Source: Edaphochlamys debaryana (Eukaryota; Chlorophyta; Chlorophyceae; Chlamydomonadales). From it: DNA of 64,000 bases. Position 1 is the first letter of the stretch. Every line of letters begins with the position of its first letter. A program made the position numbers and the translations under genes. This document shows, in pieces, positions 44,801-56,000 of this stretch. The notes below the pieces were generated by a model, which was given only the letters and a program-made list of their open reading frames with translations, was not told the origin of the DNA and ran no database searches. The stretch covers positions 496,001 to 560,000 of the forward strand of contig JAEHOE010000017.1 in the NCBI GenBank assembly GCA_016858145.1, read 5' to 3'.

Positions 44801-46449
44801 TGCCGCACTCACGTCCAGACCGCCCAGCGGCCCCACTGCTGCCGCGGAGCTGGCTCGCTGCCGGGGCGTCGAGCCCTGCCGCTGCGGCGCCGCTCCCCCT
44901 GCCGCTCCCCACTCCGCCTGTTGCTGGTGCCGGGACAGCTGCTGCCTCAGTTGCTGCGTCTGAGGTAGGGCACGGAGGAATTCGGGGAGGTGATAAGCCG
45001 GCGGCAACCCTCAACTCGACCCCCGGCTACGGCACCCTGAGCAGCCCCGCAGCCAGGCCCAGAGCAGGCCCCACTCCCCCGCTCGCCTGCGTCTGTGACA
45101 GCAACTGCCGCCGCGTCGAAGACCGCTCCCACCCCACGCCACCCTCCTCGTCGCTGCTGCTGCTGCCCGCACCCGCCTCCGCCTCCGCCCGCACAGCGGC
45201 GCCCGGCCCCGCCACCGGCCCGGCGGTGGACGCCGCCCCCAGCCGCCCGGTGCCGCCGATCAGGCCCATTCCCGCGGCGACCGACACGGGTTGCTGCGCG
45301 CCGTGGGCCGCGAACGGCGAGGCGGGGTTCAGGCCCAAACCCCCGACCCCACCCGCGCCGTCGCCTGCCCCTGGCCCTGCCCCGCCGCTGCCCTGTCCCG
45401 CGGCCTCCGGGGGGATGGCTGAGGTGCTGCTCTTTCTGGACTTTGCTCGCTGCAGCCGGGCCCTGGCGGCCAGTGAGGCTCGGCTGGGGCTGCCCCGGCC
45501 GTCCTCCTCAGACGTGAACAGGAGGCTGTCGTCCTCGCTGGATGGAGGCGAGGGGGCCCGGGGCCGCCGTGTGGGGCTGCCGCCTCCGCTGCGCGTGCCG
45601 CCGGTCCGGCGCGCGGGGGTGGGGGCCAGGAGCGCGCCGGGGGGTTGGGGGAGGCTGCTGTTGCTGCCACCACCGGGCCCGTTGGCTCCACCGACGGTGC
45701 TGCCTAGCCGGCTGTGGCCGGGCGCGTTGGGCAGAGGGTCCGAGCCGAGCATGCCCCCGCCGCTGTCTATGCGGCTGGTGCGAAAGTTGGGGTGGCGAGA
45801 GAACTCGAAGGAAGCGACCTTTGTGATGGAGCCCATACCCGCTGCGGTTGCGGTCAGGCTTTGCCTGGGGGAGACAGAGGCGGCAGCGGCCAGCGCCGAG
45901 GCCGCTGCTGCCGCCGCGTTGGCGCCGTTGGAGGCGTTGGTAGCTGTGGTTTTGTGGGGATGGGCGTTGGGGGAGAGCTGGTGAGGAAGGGGGGGCAAAG
46001 GCGCGTGCAGGCAGGCAGGGGGTGTTGCACGGCAGAAACCACGACGCAGCTGCGACCCGAGTGCGCACCCGCAGCTGCAGCGGAGGCAGCCGAGGCTGCT
46101 GACGCGGACGCCACGCTGGCCGTCTCCTGAACGGCCCGGTCCAGCGCCTCCAGCCGTTGCACGACCCTGCGAATTGACCGAGAGAATCGCGCAATGCTTT
46201 TTCCAGGCCACGGGAACCAACTACGCGTTGGCCTGCGCGCTATACTTACCAGGATTGATGCTGTTCATCATCCCGCCGCTGGTCCGCGAATTGCCTCAGC
46301 AAAGTGTCCTGCTGCATCCGCAAATCGTCCAGCTGAGCCAGAACCCGGCTCATAAGCGACTTTATGGACACCACTGAAGGCGAGGGAGATTCGCTGTCCA
46401 TCCTGGAGAGTAGAGGCTCCCGCCGCTCGCGAGAGCCGGAGGTGTCCAT
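35777..46449 (-). CDS. six-transmembrane voltage-gated potassium channel (EAG/CNG superfamily)
   Basis: Twenty-five exons, high to low: 46449-46250, 46166-46069, 45943-45087, 44959-44813, 44518-43560, 43258-43151, 42873-42678, 42485-42419, 42098-41932, 41405-41320, 41136-41067, 40836-40753, 40590-40465, 40178-40052, 39769-39672, 39259-39164, 38978-38873, 38651-38578, 38341-38236, 37852-37785, 37487-37392, 37176-37063, 36889-36817, 36625-36130, 35921-35777 (1587 residues). About 900 residues of low-complexity cytosolic N-terminus include a His-rich patch. S1 is near 908-933, S2 941-960, S3 986-1010. S4 (1014-1045) is RVIRVGKVIRMIKMYRLLR. S5 is 1056-1080, the pore has selectivity filter TVGYGD at 1116-1121, S6 is 1131-1156. 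A C-linker (FFDYTS...) and a cyclic-nucleotide-binding-like domain (about 1225-1350) follow, then a Gly/Ser-rich tail. It should conduct K+ across a membrane under voltage control. Introns 3 and 11 use GC donors. An alternative start at 46485 adds 12 residues. Confidence 0.9.
38117..38260 (-). repeat. duplicated end of channel exon 19 plus donor
   Basis: On the minus strand the exon end reads CACTACTTCGTCGAGG|GTGAGG (near 38236). A copy CACTGCTTCGTGGAGG|GTGAGG lies 111 bases further into the intron. Confidence 0.85.
39771..39841 (+). repeat. purine-only G-run tract in channel intron 14
   Basis: About 70 bases of G runs broken by single T or A lie directly beside the acceptor of exon 15 (the tract is C/T-rich on the coding strand). 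Confidence 0.8.
41426..41453 (+). repeat. (GGGGTT)4 GGGG simple repeat
   Basis: Perfect hexanucleotide repeat just upstream (coding sense) of channel exon 10, within intron 9. It matches the ciliate-type telomere unit, but its short length inside an intron makes it a simple repeat. Confidence 0.9.
41706..41970 (-). repeat. triplicated end of channel exon 9 plus donor
   Basis: The exon end coding ICFGLQ with its donor, TGCTTCGGGCTGCAG|GTGGGG, is at 41926-41970. Copies lie at 41782-41818 and 41706-41740 inside the intron (offsets 141 and 82 bases). Confidence 0.9.
42073..42254 (-). repeat. duplicated acceptor and start of channel exon 9
   Basis: The acceptor and first 25 bases of exon 9 (CCCCAG|GCGACGATGACGAG) occur at 42073-42118 and again at 42211-42254, 136 bases upstream in transcription. 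Only the 42098 copy reads on into S1; the upstream copy runs into a stop. Confidence 0.9.
43328..43579 (-). repeat. triplicated end of channel exon 5 plus donor
   Basis: Minus-strand GTGGAGACCGCCAGCGTCAA|GTG at the exon 5 border (43557-43579) recurs at 43454-43476 (identical through GTG) and 43328-43350 (two changes). Offsets are 103 and 126 bases. Confidence 0.9.
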
Positions 46450-47045
46450 CCCTTCCACGCCTTTCCTCCAGCGACCGCGGGCCACAACCTAGCTGACTGC
46501 ACCACCGTGTCTACCTAAGCCATACATCTTGAACGGGCGGGGCGTCTTGCGGCGGCAGGCTGACTGGGGGTCGAACGCGATTGTGGAAGAAGAATAATAG
46601 CAGAGCTCGCCTAGCGCGTACACGTTGTCACAGGAGTTAGTGAGGGATACCACGCTCGCTGTTGTTTCTCTGTGTTTCTAGAGGGGAGCAGCATGGACCG
46701 TGGACCGGGATTGGCATTTTGCGCAAAACGCGGGGTCAGAGCACACGTCCTGGCTATTGTAACTATGAGGATGCTGTTCGGCGCTTCAGACACTGAGCAA
46801 GAGGCTCACAGGCCATGCAAGCAGCAGCACGTCTGCGGCGCGTGCGCCTGCTTCTCAACGCTATCGACTCGCTGCTCCAGGGTGCGCAGACTGGCTTCAT
46901 GGACATATGATCTGAGCCGTTGTGGCCCGCTGCGCACATGCCGACCTGCTTGCACGCTCGTCGACACCCGCCGCGCAGATGGCGCCTCTTTCACGACATG
47001 CCCGGGGGGGTCATTGCACCACCCCAGCGCCCCTGCAGCCGAGCA
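46450..47045. promoter_or_regulatory. divergent intergenic region
   Basis: About 600 bases separate the start codons of the channel gene (minus) and the giant gene (plus), so both promoters should lie here. No TATA box is clear. The plus-strand frame is open upstream of 47046 to at least 46920, so an earlier start (for example ATG 46938) is possible. Confidence 0.4.
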
Positions 47046-50000
47046 ATGGTAAGCGCTCGGGACGGAAGCGCTAGCTGCAGCCCCCTACTCTCGCAATCCG
47101 GAGCTGAGATCCTGACCGCGTGCCGCCTTGCCAGGGCCAGCCAACTCCGGGGTCTCCACAACAGCCTCTCCCGGCCCCTGGCCCACAGCCTCGTCCCAGC
47201 CCCTCCTGCCGGGGCCGCCTCCTTCCCGGCACCCCACAAACCGGGCGTGGCCGCAGCTGCCCTCAACGATAGCGGTGGTGGCCCTACCCGGTGCCTAAGC
47301 AGCAGCGCAGGACCAAAGGCGCCTGTCGCCAACGATGCAGCGGGGCCCGGTTCAGCCGCCCCCGCCGGAGAAGGCCCGGGCCCAGCCTCGGGCCCAGCCA
47401 CAGCCGCACAGCCCACAGCACATGAGCCGCAGGGCCGCGCTGCCCAGCCCCTGCAGGGGAGCACCTCGGCGCCTGCCGGGGCACCGCCAGGCGGGGCGGC
47501 GCACGGGGGCGGGGCTTCGACCGCCAGCCGAGAGCCGGGGACCAGGGGGGGGCGAGCCGGGGGCCGCTCCGACGCGGGCCCCCAGCCCCCCGCCGCAAAA
47601 CCCATTGGAGCGGTGCAGAGCGCACGCCCCGAGCCCGCTGGCGGGGGCACAAGGCAAGGGCGGCTGCCGGAGGCGGCGAGGGCGCAGGGCCGGCCGCAGC
47701 AGGCGGCGAGGGTGACCGAAGCGGGCGGCCGCAGCAGCCCGAGCCGGGGCAAACAATCGCCTCGGGAGCCGACTGTTGAGGAGATTAGGAAGCGGCTATC
47801 CAAGGAGCTGGGAGTAGCGAGCACGCTTGACGAGCTGGAGACCTGTCTCCGCAGCATCCCCCGCGCCCCTGGCCCCTCTGAGCCAGCCCCAGCCGCGGGC
47901 GCGGAGAGGGGCAGTGTACGCGAAGCTGGGGGCCACCCAGCAAGGGCTCACATATGGAACCCCGCGCTCGCAAAGATGTTCATTCATGCGGTCGATAAGT
48001 CGCACATTCCGCCGGCGGCGCGGCTGGAGCTACTGCGCGAGGCGCAGGCGTGCTGGCTGGCGCAGGCGGAGGCGGAGCTGGCGGAGGCTGCCCTGGCGGA
48101 GGCGAAGGCGGCGGCACCGGCTGAGGCAGCGGGCGCTTTGGCGGCGTCGAAGGCACCCCCGGACGTGGCGGCTGGGACTGCGGCGCGCTTGGCCGCGGCC
48201 CGAGCGTCAGCGCTGGCGCCAGCGGACGGAGGAGTGGCCCTGCAGGAGGCGGGGCCGGGGGTGGCCGTGGCGGAGGGAGGGCCGGGGCCGGGGGCGGGGG
48301 CGCAGATGCCCCCGCCGCTGGAGCTCTGGCGGCCTCCGCTGCCGACCATAGCGCCGCGGGGTCAGGACGCCACGACCCTCCTGACCCTGTTCCGGAGCGT
48401 CGCGGGGGGCACTGCGGAGGCGGCGGCAAAGCAGCAACCGGCTCCGGAGCCCTTCCCCGAGGGGGCAGGGGCCCTGGCCTGGGGCGAGGGAGCACGCGGC
48501 GAGGAGGAGCGAGGCAGCGCCCCGGGCGAGGCCGGGGTCGTGGGTCCGGGCTGGGGCCAGCACGGCCAAGGGGACGCCCCCGCCGCCGAGGCCGCGCCCA
48601 GCCTGCCCAGTCGGGAGCTGGTGCTGGCGCTAGCTGTGCCCCACTTGCTCCGCTTTACCCGCGTCATGGACAGCGCACCACCACCGCAGCAGGTCATGCC
48701 CTACGCCGTTGCGGCCCTGGCCGCCGAGCTCGCCCGCGTGGACGCGGCCCCTCTCCCCGCGGGCGCAGCACAGCTGCTCGCCGGGTCCGGAGCCGCGACG
48801 TCGGGGACCGGCGCCGGAGTGAGTGCTGACTCCGGCGCGGGGTCACTCCAGAGCCGCCTAGGGGACCCGGGCGTGCTTGGGGCGGCTTGGGCCGGCGTGC
48901 TCAGCGCTGTGAGGGCGGCTCGCCTGTCTGCGGACCGGGGCTGGGCCCCGGACGCCGGCTCCTTCATGGCGATGGTGGGTCTCCGCACGGAGCTGCAGGT
49001 GGCGCTGGCCAGGGCGCAGCTGCGCTACCCCGGCCGCAAGCCCGGGCCCCGCGGCCCCGCATCGGCCGGGGGGCAGGGCCCCGCGCCGCGCGCCGCTGTC
49101 GCTCCCGCGGGCGCGGAGCAGCCGCGACCGAGTCGGGACATGGATGCTTCAGGGGCAGCGGGGCCTGATGCCGGAGCAGGAGGGGCGGGGGTGGAAGGGC
49201 AGCTGGCAGCGGGCGAAGGCGGGTCGCAGTTCCAGCCGGCCGCGTGGGATCCCGAGCTGTCCCTGGGCAGCGAGCTTGAGAACGGGCTCAAGCACCTTGG
49301 GGCCGTGACTGCCGTACGGCCGGACGGTCGGGACCAAGATCTGTCGTACTTGGCAACGGCGCTGGCGGAGGCTGCGAGGAGCGTGGAGGCGGCGGAGGAG
49401 CAGGCGCTGGCGCAGGCGCGGGGCTGGGTACAGGTGCAGGGACAGGGGCAGCAGCGCGGACGAGAGCTGCAGGGCGGCGGCGGCGGTGGGGGTGCTGGCG
49501 TGCAGGAGGATGCGGGCCTCTGGGGCCGGAGGGAGCTGCTTGCGGCCAACATCCGAGGCATTGCGCGGGTGAGGCACGGGGTCGTGGCTGGGACCATGAG
49601 AAACACAGGGCGGCGCTGCGCGCTTTCAGCGGCTGAGGGGTTTGGGGGGTTCGCACCTAGAGAGCTCGAGCTCACAGGTCACATGTTCGTTCCCTCGCTC
49701 CGTGGCTGCAGTCCTGGCTATCGGCATTGGTGGCTTCCGAAGCGAAGCAACTCCGAAGGTGAGCTGCGCGATATAAGAGCGACCCCTTTTCCGCGCTGTT
49801 CCCTGCGTGGGCCCCCTGGTCTGTGGCCGTCTGGCACCTCGCGCCGTCACAGGACTGCTCGTGAACGTCTCTGCCCTAATCTCTTGCGGGGCGCAAGCCT
49901 GCTGAGCTGACCGCCCCCAAGCCTGCCCTCCTCCTGCCCTCCGTCTACCATGCTTGCACTGTGCACTGACGCTAGCGTGTGCGCATCCACACGAATGCAT

Positions 50001-53000
50001 CCCCCTCCGCCTGCCCTCCTCCCACCCTCTGTCCTCCGTGCTTGCTCCACCCCCGCCTGCAGGCAGGATGAGGCCGTCCTGGCATGCGCCAAGGGCCTCG
50101 AGGCTGAGAGGAACCGGGTAAATGAGCTCGCTGCAGGACTGAAGCGGGGCATGCAGGAGGGAGCGGCATCAGCGGCAGCGCTCAAGAAGGCGGCAGTGGG
50201 GCAGGGGAGCGAGCGACTGGAGGAAGAGGTTGCGCGGCGGCGGGCCGCAAACCAGGCGGCTGCCGAGCGGGCTGCGGCTGAGGAGGCCGCCACCAATGCG
50301 CAGTTGGCGGACCTAGCCCTGGCGGCCCTGCGCCTGCAAAAGCCGGTGGGTGGCGGTCTGGCTCGGGATGATGAGTGGTGGGTCGAGTGGGTTGCTGCGG
50401 TTGACCGGGTTGGGTGAGAGGAGCGTTTTATCTTGGGGCTGGGTTTGGGGTGAAAGGAGCATCAAGCTATGCGGAGGGATCGGGGCTCCGGGGGATCTGC
50501 TTTTAACTACTCATCTGCCGTACGCCTCTTCTGATGCTCCGCATAGGCGCACCGGACCGTGGAGGATGCGATGGTCATGGAGAGAACGGCGCACGCGCTG
50601 CAGGTGGGGCAGTACGGCACAGTGCATGCGGTACGGCTGTACGCCTGTACGGCAGCCCAGCGGGTGCGCCGTACGTGGCCGTCCTGCTACCTTGGGAGCC
50701 TGTCTCGTGCCTCGCCACCAGCGGGGCTTGGTGAATGCAACACCGCCAACTCATCTTTCCCACAGGACGCGCTGGGGCGCCGGCTGGCGCGCTTGTGGCT
50801 GCTCGCCACCCCGTCATCAGCGCCAACCGGCGGTAGCCGCGGGGGCCAGTGCGCCATGCCTTCGGACTTTCAGGAAGGGGCTGTGGAAGACATCGCATCG
50901 CCCGAGGAGGCGTCAACACCCGGGCGGCCGGTGTCAACGCGCCAGGTGCTCGACATCCTCCTCCACCCCCGCAACCCCCGCCCGCCGGCCGCCCTGCGCG
51001 CCGTCGCGCTGCGCTGCCTCGGGTCCAACGACTACGAGCTCGCGTCAACCGCCTGGAGCCACGTCCAACCGTCGCAGTACGACCTATTACTAAGGCGGCT
51101 GCTCGCCATGCCCGCGAGCGACGGTTGGTGGGCGCCGCCGCCGCCTTTGAACCCCGACAAACCCCACCACCAACCGACCGACCCGGCTAGCGGCCCCGCG
51201 GCGGCCATGGCCATTGTCGAAGCTCAGGCCGAAAGGGAGCGAGCGCTTGCGTCCGCCTTTCGACGCCACGATTATCAGTCCGACGCGGCTGCGGCGCCGC
51301 GGGATCTGCCGCCGCTCGACGTCCCGAACCGCTCCGAGCTGGGCAAAGTCATGGCCTCCCTCGCACGAGCGACACGGGACTGCGAGGAAGGCATGCGGCT
51401 CGGCGCCTCGGGAGGCCCTCCGCCCATCGGTCTAGACACGGCGTGGGGCCTCTTCCACGCAACGGCACATTTGCTGCGGAACGCCCCATCCCCCGCGCTC
51501 CCCGGCCCCACGCCAGCGAACGCTGCGATGAAGCGGAGGGCCTCTGGCGAGATCCAGTGGTCGCCCGAGGCCGCGCAAAAGCTCCTCAACGCCAGCGCGA
51601 TGCTGCTCGTACGGTACGGCGCCGTACAGACGCTGCCGTACGCGCACGCGGTGGCGACGCAGTACGCCTCGCTCGGCGGCGTGGCGGCGGATCCGCTCGT
51701 ACTCGAGGCCATGGCGACCGCCGCACGCGACGCCGCCGCGGCCGCACTAGCAGCTCTGCCCGCACCTGGGCCATGCCCTCCTCCTCCTCCTCCTCCCCCG
51801 CCTCTTCCCTCTGCGATCGAGCCACATCTCAAGCAAGACGTCCCGATCGCCTTTCGCGCCGTCGACCGCGTGGCCCGCAAAATCCAACGACAGCTGGATC
51901 TAGCTCGCGACGCCGTGGAACCCGCCCGTACCGCCGTGACGAGCATGCTCCAGCGGCTGGCGGAAGCCGAAGCGTCGCGGGCGGATGCCGAGCCAGGCAT
52001 CCGTCGCCTGCTGGCGGCGCCGCCGTCCGACGTGCTCCGCGCCGCGCCGCCGCTGCATCAGCATTACGTAATGGTCAACGGCGTCATGCCGCCGCCGGCG
52101 CTGCTGCGGCTGCTGCCGGGATCGGCACCAACGTCGGAGGCGGCGTTCGTGGCGGCGACGGAGAAGCTGGACGTTCTGCTGAGGGGGGCACAGGGGGTGT
52201 CTGATCTGGCCGACGCCAGGCGGAAGGCGCAGGGGGTGGAGCTGGCGGCGGCGGTGGCGGCGGCGGAGGCAGAGCGGCGGGAGGCGCACTTGGACCACCT
52301 AGCCTGGCTTAGGGAGAGGCTGCGGCTGGCGGCGGTGGCAGCAGAGGCGCCGCCGGCGGCGGTGGCAGCAGAGGCGCCGCCGGCGGCGGCGGCGGTGGGG
52401 CCTGGGACGCGGATGGCGCGGCGGGACGCGCTCGATGCGTTGGTACGGCAGGCGGGGCCGCTGCACGCTGCGTTGCTGCCGCCGCTGCCTGGGGCCCCGC
52501 CGCTGCCGCCGCCGCCGCCGCCGCCGCCGCCTGCGGACACGGCCGCCGCCAAGGCTGCTGCGGCCAGGGCCCAGAGCCGCGCGGCGTTTGCGCCGCCGCC
52601 GCCGCTGCCTTCCATTCCGGCAGAGGAGGTTGAGGCTCTGCTGACGCCGGAGGTTTCTGCCCCAACGCCGTCGGCGCGGCTCGTTGCGCTGTACCGCGCC
52701 TTGAAGGAGGAGCACAACCGCATCGCGTGAGTCTTTGCCCAGCATGGACTGCCGGCGGGCAGGCCTATGGTGGTCGTGTGTGCACCCGCAAGCCACCCGC
52801 ACTTGAGCGCGCGCTCAGCAGTTCTCACCAGATTCTTGCTGCCTGCCCCGTGCTGTCGCTGTCGGTTGGCCGCGACGCCAATCAGCTCTCCCTCCCACTG
52901 CCCTGCCCTCCCACGGTTTCTCCTTAATAACCTTCCGCCCATGCCCCCTCCCGACCAGGCACGCCCGTGGCTCGGCCCTCGAACGCAACAAGCAGCTCCA

Positions 53001-56000
53001 GGACGATGCTCGCTTCGCCCAGCACGAGTACGACACCGTCATGACTCATCTCCAGAACGCCAGACAGATCACGTCCCAAGCCCGCGAGCGCGCGCGTCGT
53101 TTGGCGAGCCAGGCTTCCGCGTATGAGGCTGGCTTGGGGCCTCCAGTGGGAAGCCAGGGAGACGCGAGGCCTGATGGGGTGGTTGGAGAGAAGAAGAAGA
53201 AGAACCGAAGCGCCAGGGACACGCCGGAGGTGGTGGCGGCGGCGGTGGCTGTCGTACAAGTACGGCTGCAGTCACTGGCTCGAGTGGAAGCCGAGCTGGC
53301 AGTTACGCAGCAACAGGTGAGGCTCGGGGCGTGGGTTGCGGTACGGCAGCATCTGACGGCTGGCGTCGAGGCACGAAACCAACCGCACACGCAGACCCGT
53401 CGCCATCCAGTCCGTATCAGCACGATACGCCCTCGCCGTTTCTCACTCACTCCCTGCAACGCCAACCGCCAACCGCCGCAGGTGGAGGCGGCGGAGGCGG
53501 CCCTGGCGGCGTCGAACCTGGAGGTCGAGTGGCGGCGCGACGAGGGCTTCGCCGTGACGGCGGCGCGCAGCGCCGTGCTCGCCACCCTCGCCGCCCTTGA
53601 CCCCCCGGCCGCAACCACCCTGAAGGTGGAGCTGACATCGGAGAACGCGCCCGAACTCGCACCCGGGCGGCCGGCGGAGGCGCAGGTGGAGGCGAAGGCG
53701 GAGGCGGAGGGGGACGTTGGGTCGCGGGGCAAAGGCAGCATGGGCGGCCAGGACAAGAGGCGCCGGAAAGCCGAGGCAGCGGCTGCGGCCGCGGCGGAGG
53801 CTGCAGCGGACGTGGAGGCGGGAGCGGAGGGAGGGGCCTGGGCGCAGGCACGACTCGCTCTGCGCGGGGCAGGGGCGGGGGGCGCAGGTGCTCCCTCCGC
53901 GGCTGTGGCCACGTCAGCCACTGAGGCGGGTATGACTACCGCCTCAGGGGTTGGGTTCGTAGCGTACCCTGCCGCCCTGTTACGCCACCTGACGCCGCAC
54001 GATTGGCGGCGCCCAGGCCCAGGCCCAGGCCCACGCGTCGCGCTAGAGGCCCAGCCGGGCCCAGCAAGCCACTCCTCGATGCAGTCCGCGGCGCCGCCGG
54101 TGCCGGCGGAGCGTGTGGCGGCGCACGTGGCGACGCGTCTTGCGGGAGTGGCGGAGGTGCTGGCGGAGCAGTGGTACGTGGGCGAGGGCAGCGACCCGTC
54201 GGCATTGCTGGGGCGCTTAGTCATGCGGATCGACCAGATCCAGCCCCGTACAGAGGCCCATGCCCAGCCGGGCCCCGGCGATCTCGCGCCTTCCACGCCA
54301 GCTGGCGGCGGCGCTGGCGGGCGGGTTGACGACACCGCTGCGGCCGCCGCCGTCGACGGCGGCAGCGGCGGCGGCGGCGGCTTGGAGGCAGCGAACCTGC
54401 GGCTGATGTGTGCGACGGCGTGGCTTTCCAGCGTGCCTGGGGCGGCGTCGCGGCTGCGCGCGCGGGCCGAGGCGGCGGAGGCGGCGGCGGAGGCATCGGC
54501 GGGCTGGGGCGGCGCAGCGGGGGCTGCCGTCGAGGTGGCGGCGGCGGTGGGGGCCATGGAGGCGGAGGCGACGGCGCGTGCCCGCCAGCTCGTGACGCTG
54601 GCAGCGCAGCGGCTGGAGGCGGCCGCAGCGGTCGAGCAGCCCTCCCAACCGTCATACCAACCGTCGCCACAACCGCCGCCGCAACTGCCGCAACCGTCGA
54701 CCGGCTGGGCAGCGCCGGTGGCAGCCCGCGCGTACGACGCTGAGGCATTGGCAGACGAACAGCCTCGCGCCGGGGGGCCCGCGGCGGGCCCAACGCAGGC
54801 CCCGGGCGCTTCAACGGCAGCTCTGAAACCTAACCTTCCGTCAGAAGCTGCTGGCGATGCGGTTCCTGTTCCCGGCCTCAAGTCCGACGGCGGCAATTGC
54901 GGCGGCGCTGGCGGCGGCCTCCTGAGCCTCCGCTCCGCCTACGCGCTGACGGAGGCGTGTTGGAACGTGGGCATGCTCCCGCCAGTGGTGGGGCAAGCGT
55001 TGGCGGCTGACGTCAGAGCCGCCATCACCGCCGCCGCCAGCCCGCTCGACGGCGGCGGCGGCGGCGGCGGCGGGGCGGAGGGTGTCGGCGCCGCCAGTGC
55101 TGGCCCGAGACAAACGGAGCAAGGACGGAGCCTGCTGTACCGCCGCATGGTCCGCAGCCTCCTCGCCTCGCGTGTACGGGGCGATTCGTACAGCTCCCAC
55201 GATCTGGCCGTACAGATGGGCGCCGCCGGCGGTACGGCACATGCCGGCCACAAGGGGCTGGACGTTGTGCCGTTCGAGGGCCGCATGCTAATGGCGCTGC
55301 AGATGCTGGATCTGGGCGTGATCGGATCCCGCGACGCCGTGGATCTGCTCCAGGATCACATGGCCTTGATCCTGTCCAGGATCCAGGATCCCGACACCAT
55401 GTCGCGGATCGTACGGCTGCTCTCGACGCCGCCGTCCACCTCATCCACGTCAATGAGCACCAGCGCAAAACTCACAGGCGCAATCCCGACGTGTGCGGTC
55501 GGCGCTTTGCCCCCTGGCTCAGGCCCTGCAGGGGCAGCTTCCTGGGGCGAACTCTCATCAGCAACTCCTCCAGAAGGGGCACTTCCGGCTGCGCCGAAAG
55601 CCCCCGCGGTGCCGCTGCCGCTGCCGCTGCCGCGAGCGGGCGCAGGGCTGGCGGCGGCCAGAGGCACCGGGGGCTCCCAGCCGGCGGCGGCGGCGGCAGC
55701 GGCGCGGGTGGCCGTGCTGTGCGAGGCGCTGCCTAAGCTGGCGGAGAACCCAGCCACGCCGCTGGAGGTCCTGCGTACGGCATGTGCTGTCGTACACACG
55801 GCGGGGGTGAGTGCCGTACCTTGCACGAGGCCCGCCGGGTCGGGGTGGCGTGCGAGGCTTATGCGAGCCCAGCCGACAAGCCTGTGAGGGGCCGCATGCC
55901 CTCGTAACGCTCCGCCCAACTGCTGACCTCCCTCCCTCCCCGGCGCGTCCCCAGGTCTCCCTACCCCCCCGCGCGCTCCTCGCCCTCACCGCCCGCCTGC

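Noticed and set aside
46814..46885. Possible first exon of the giant gene coding MQAAARLRRVRLLLNAIDSL
   Set aside because: It looks like a presequence and has a donor-like GTGCGC, but its phase does not fit any acceptor in front of the long exon without a stop.
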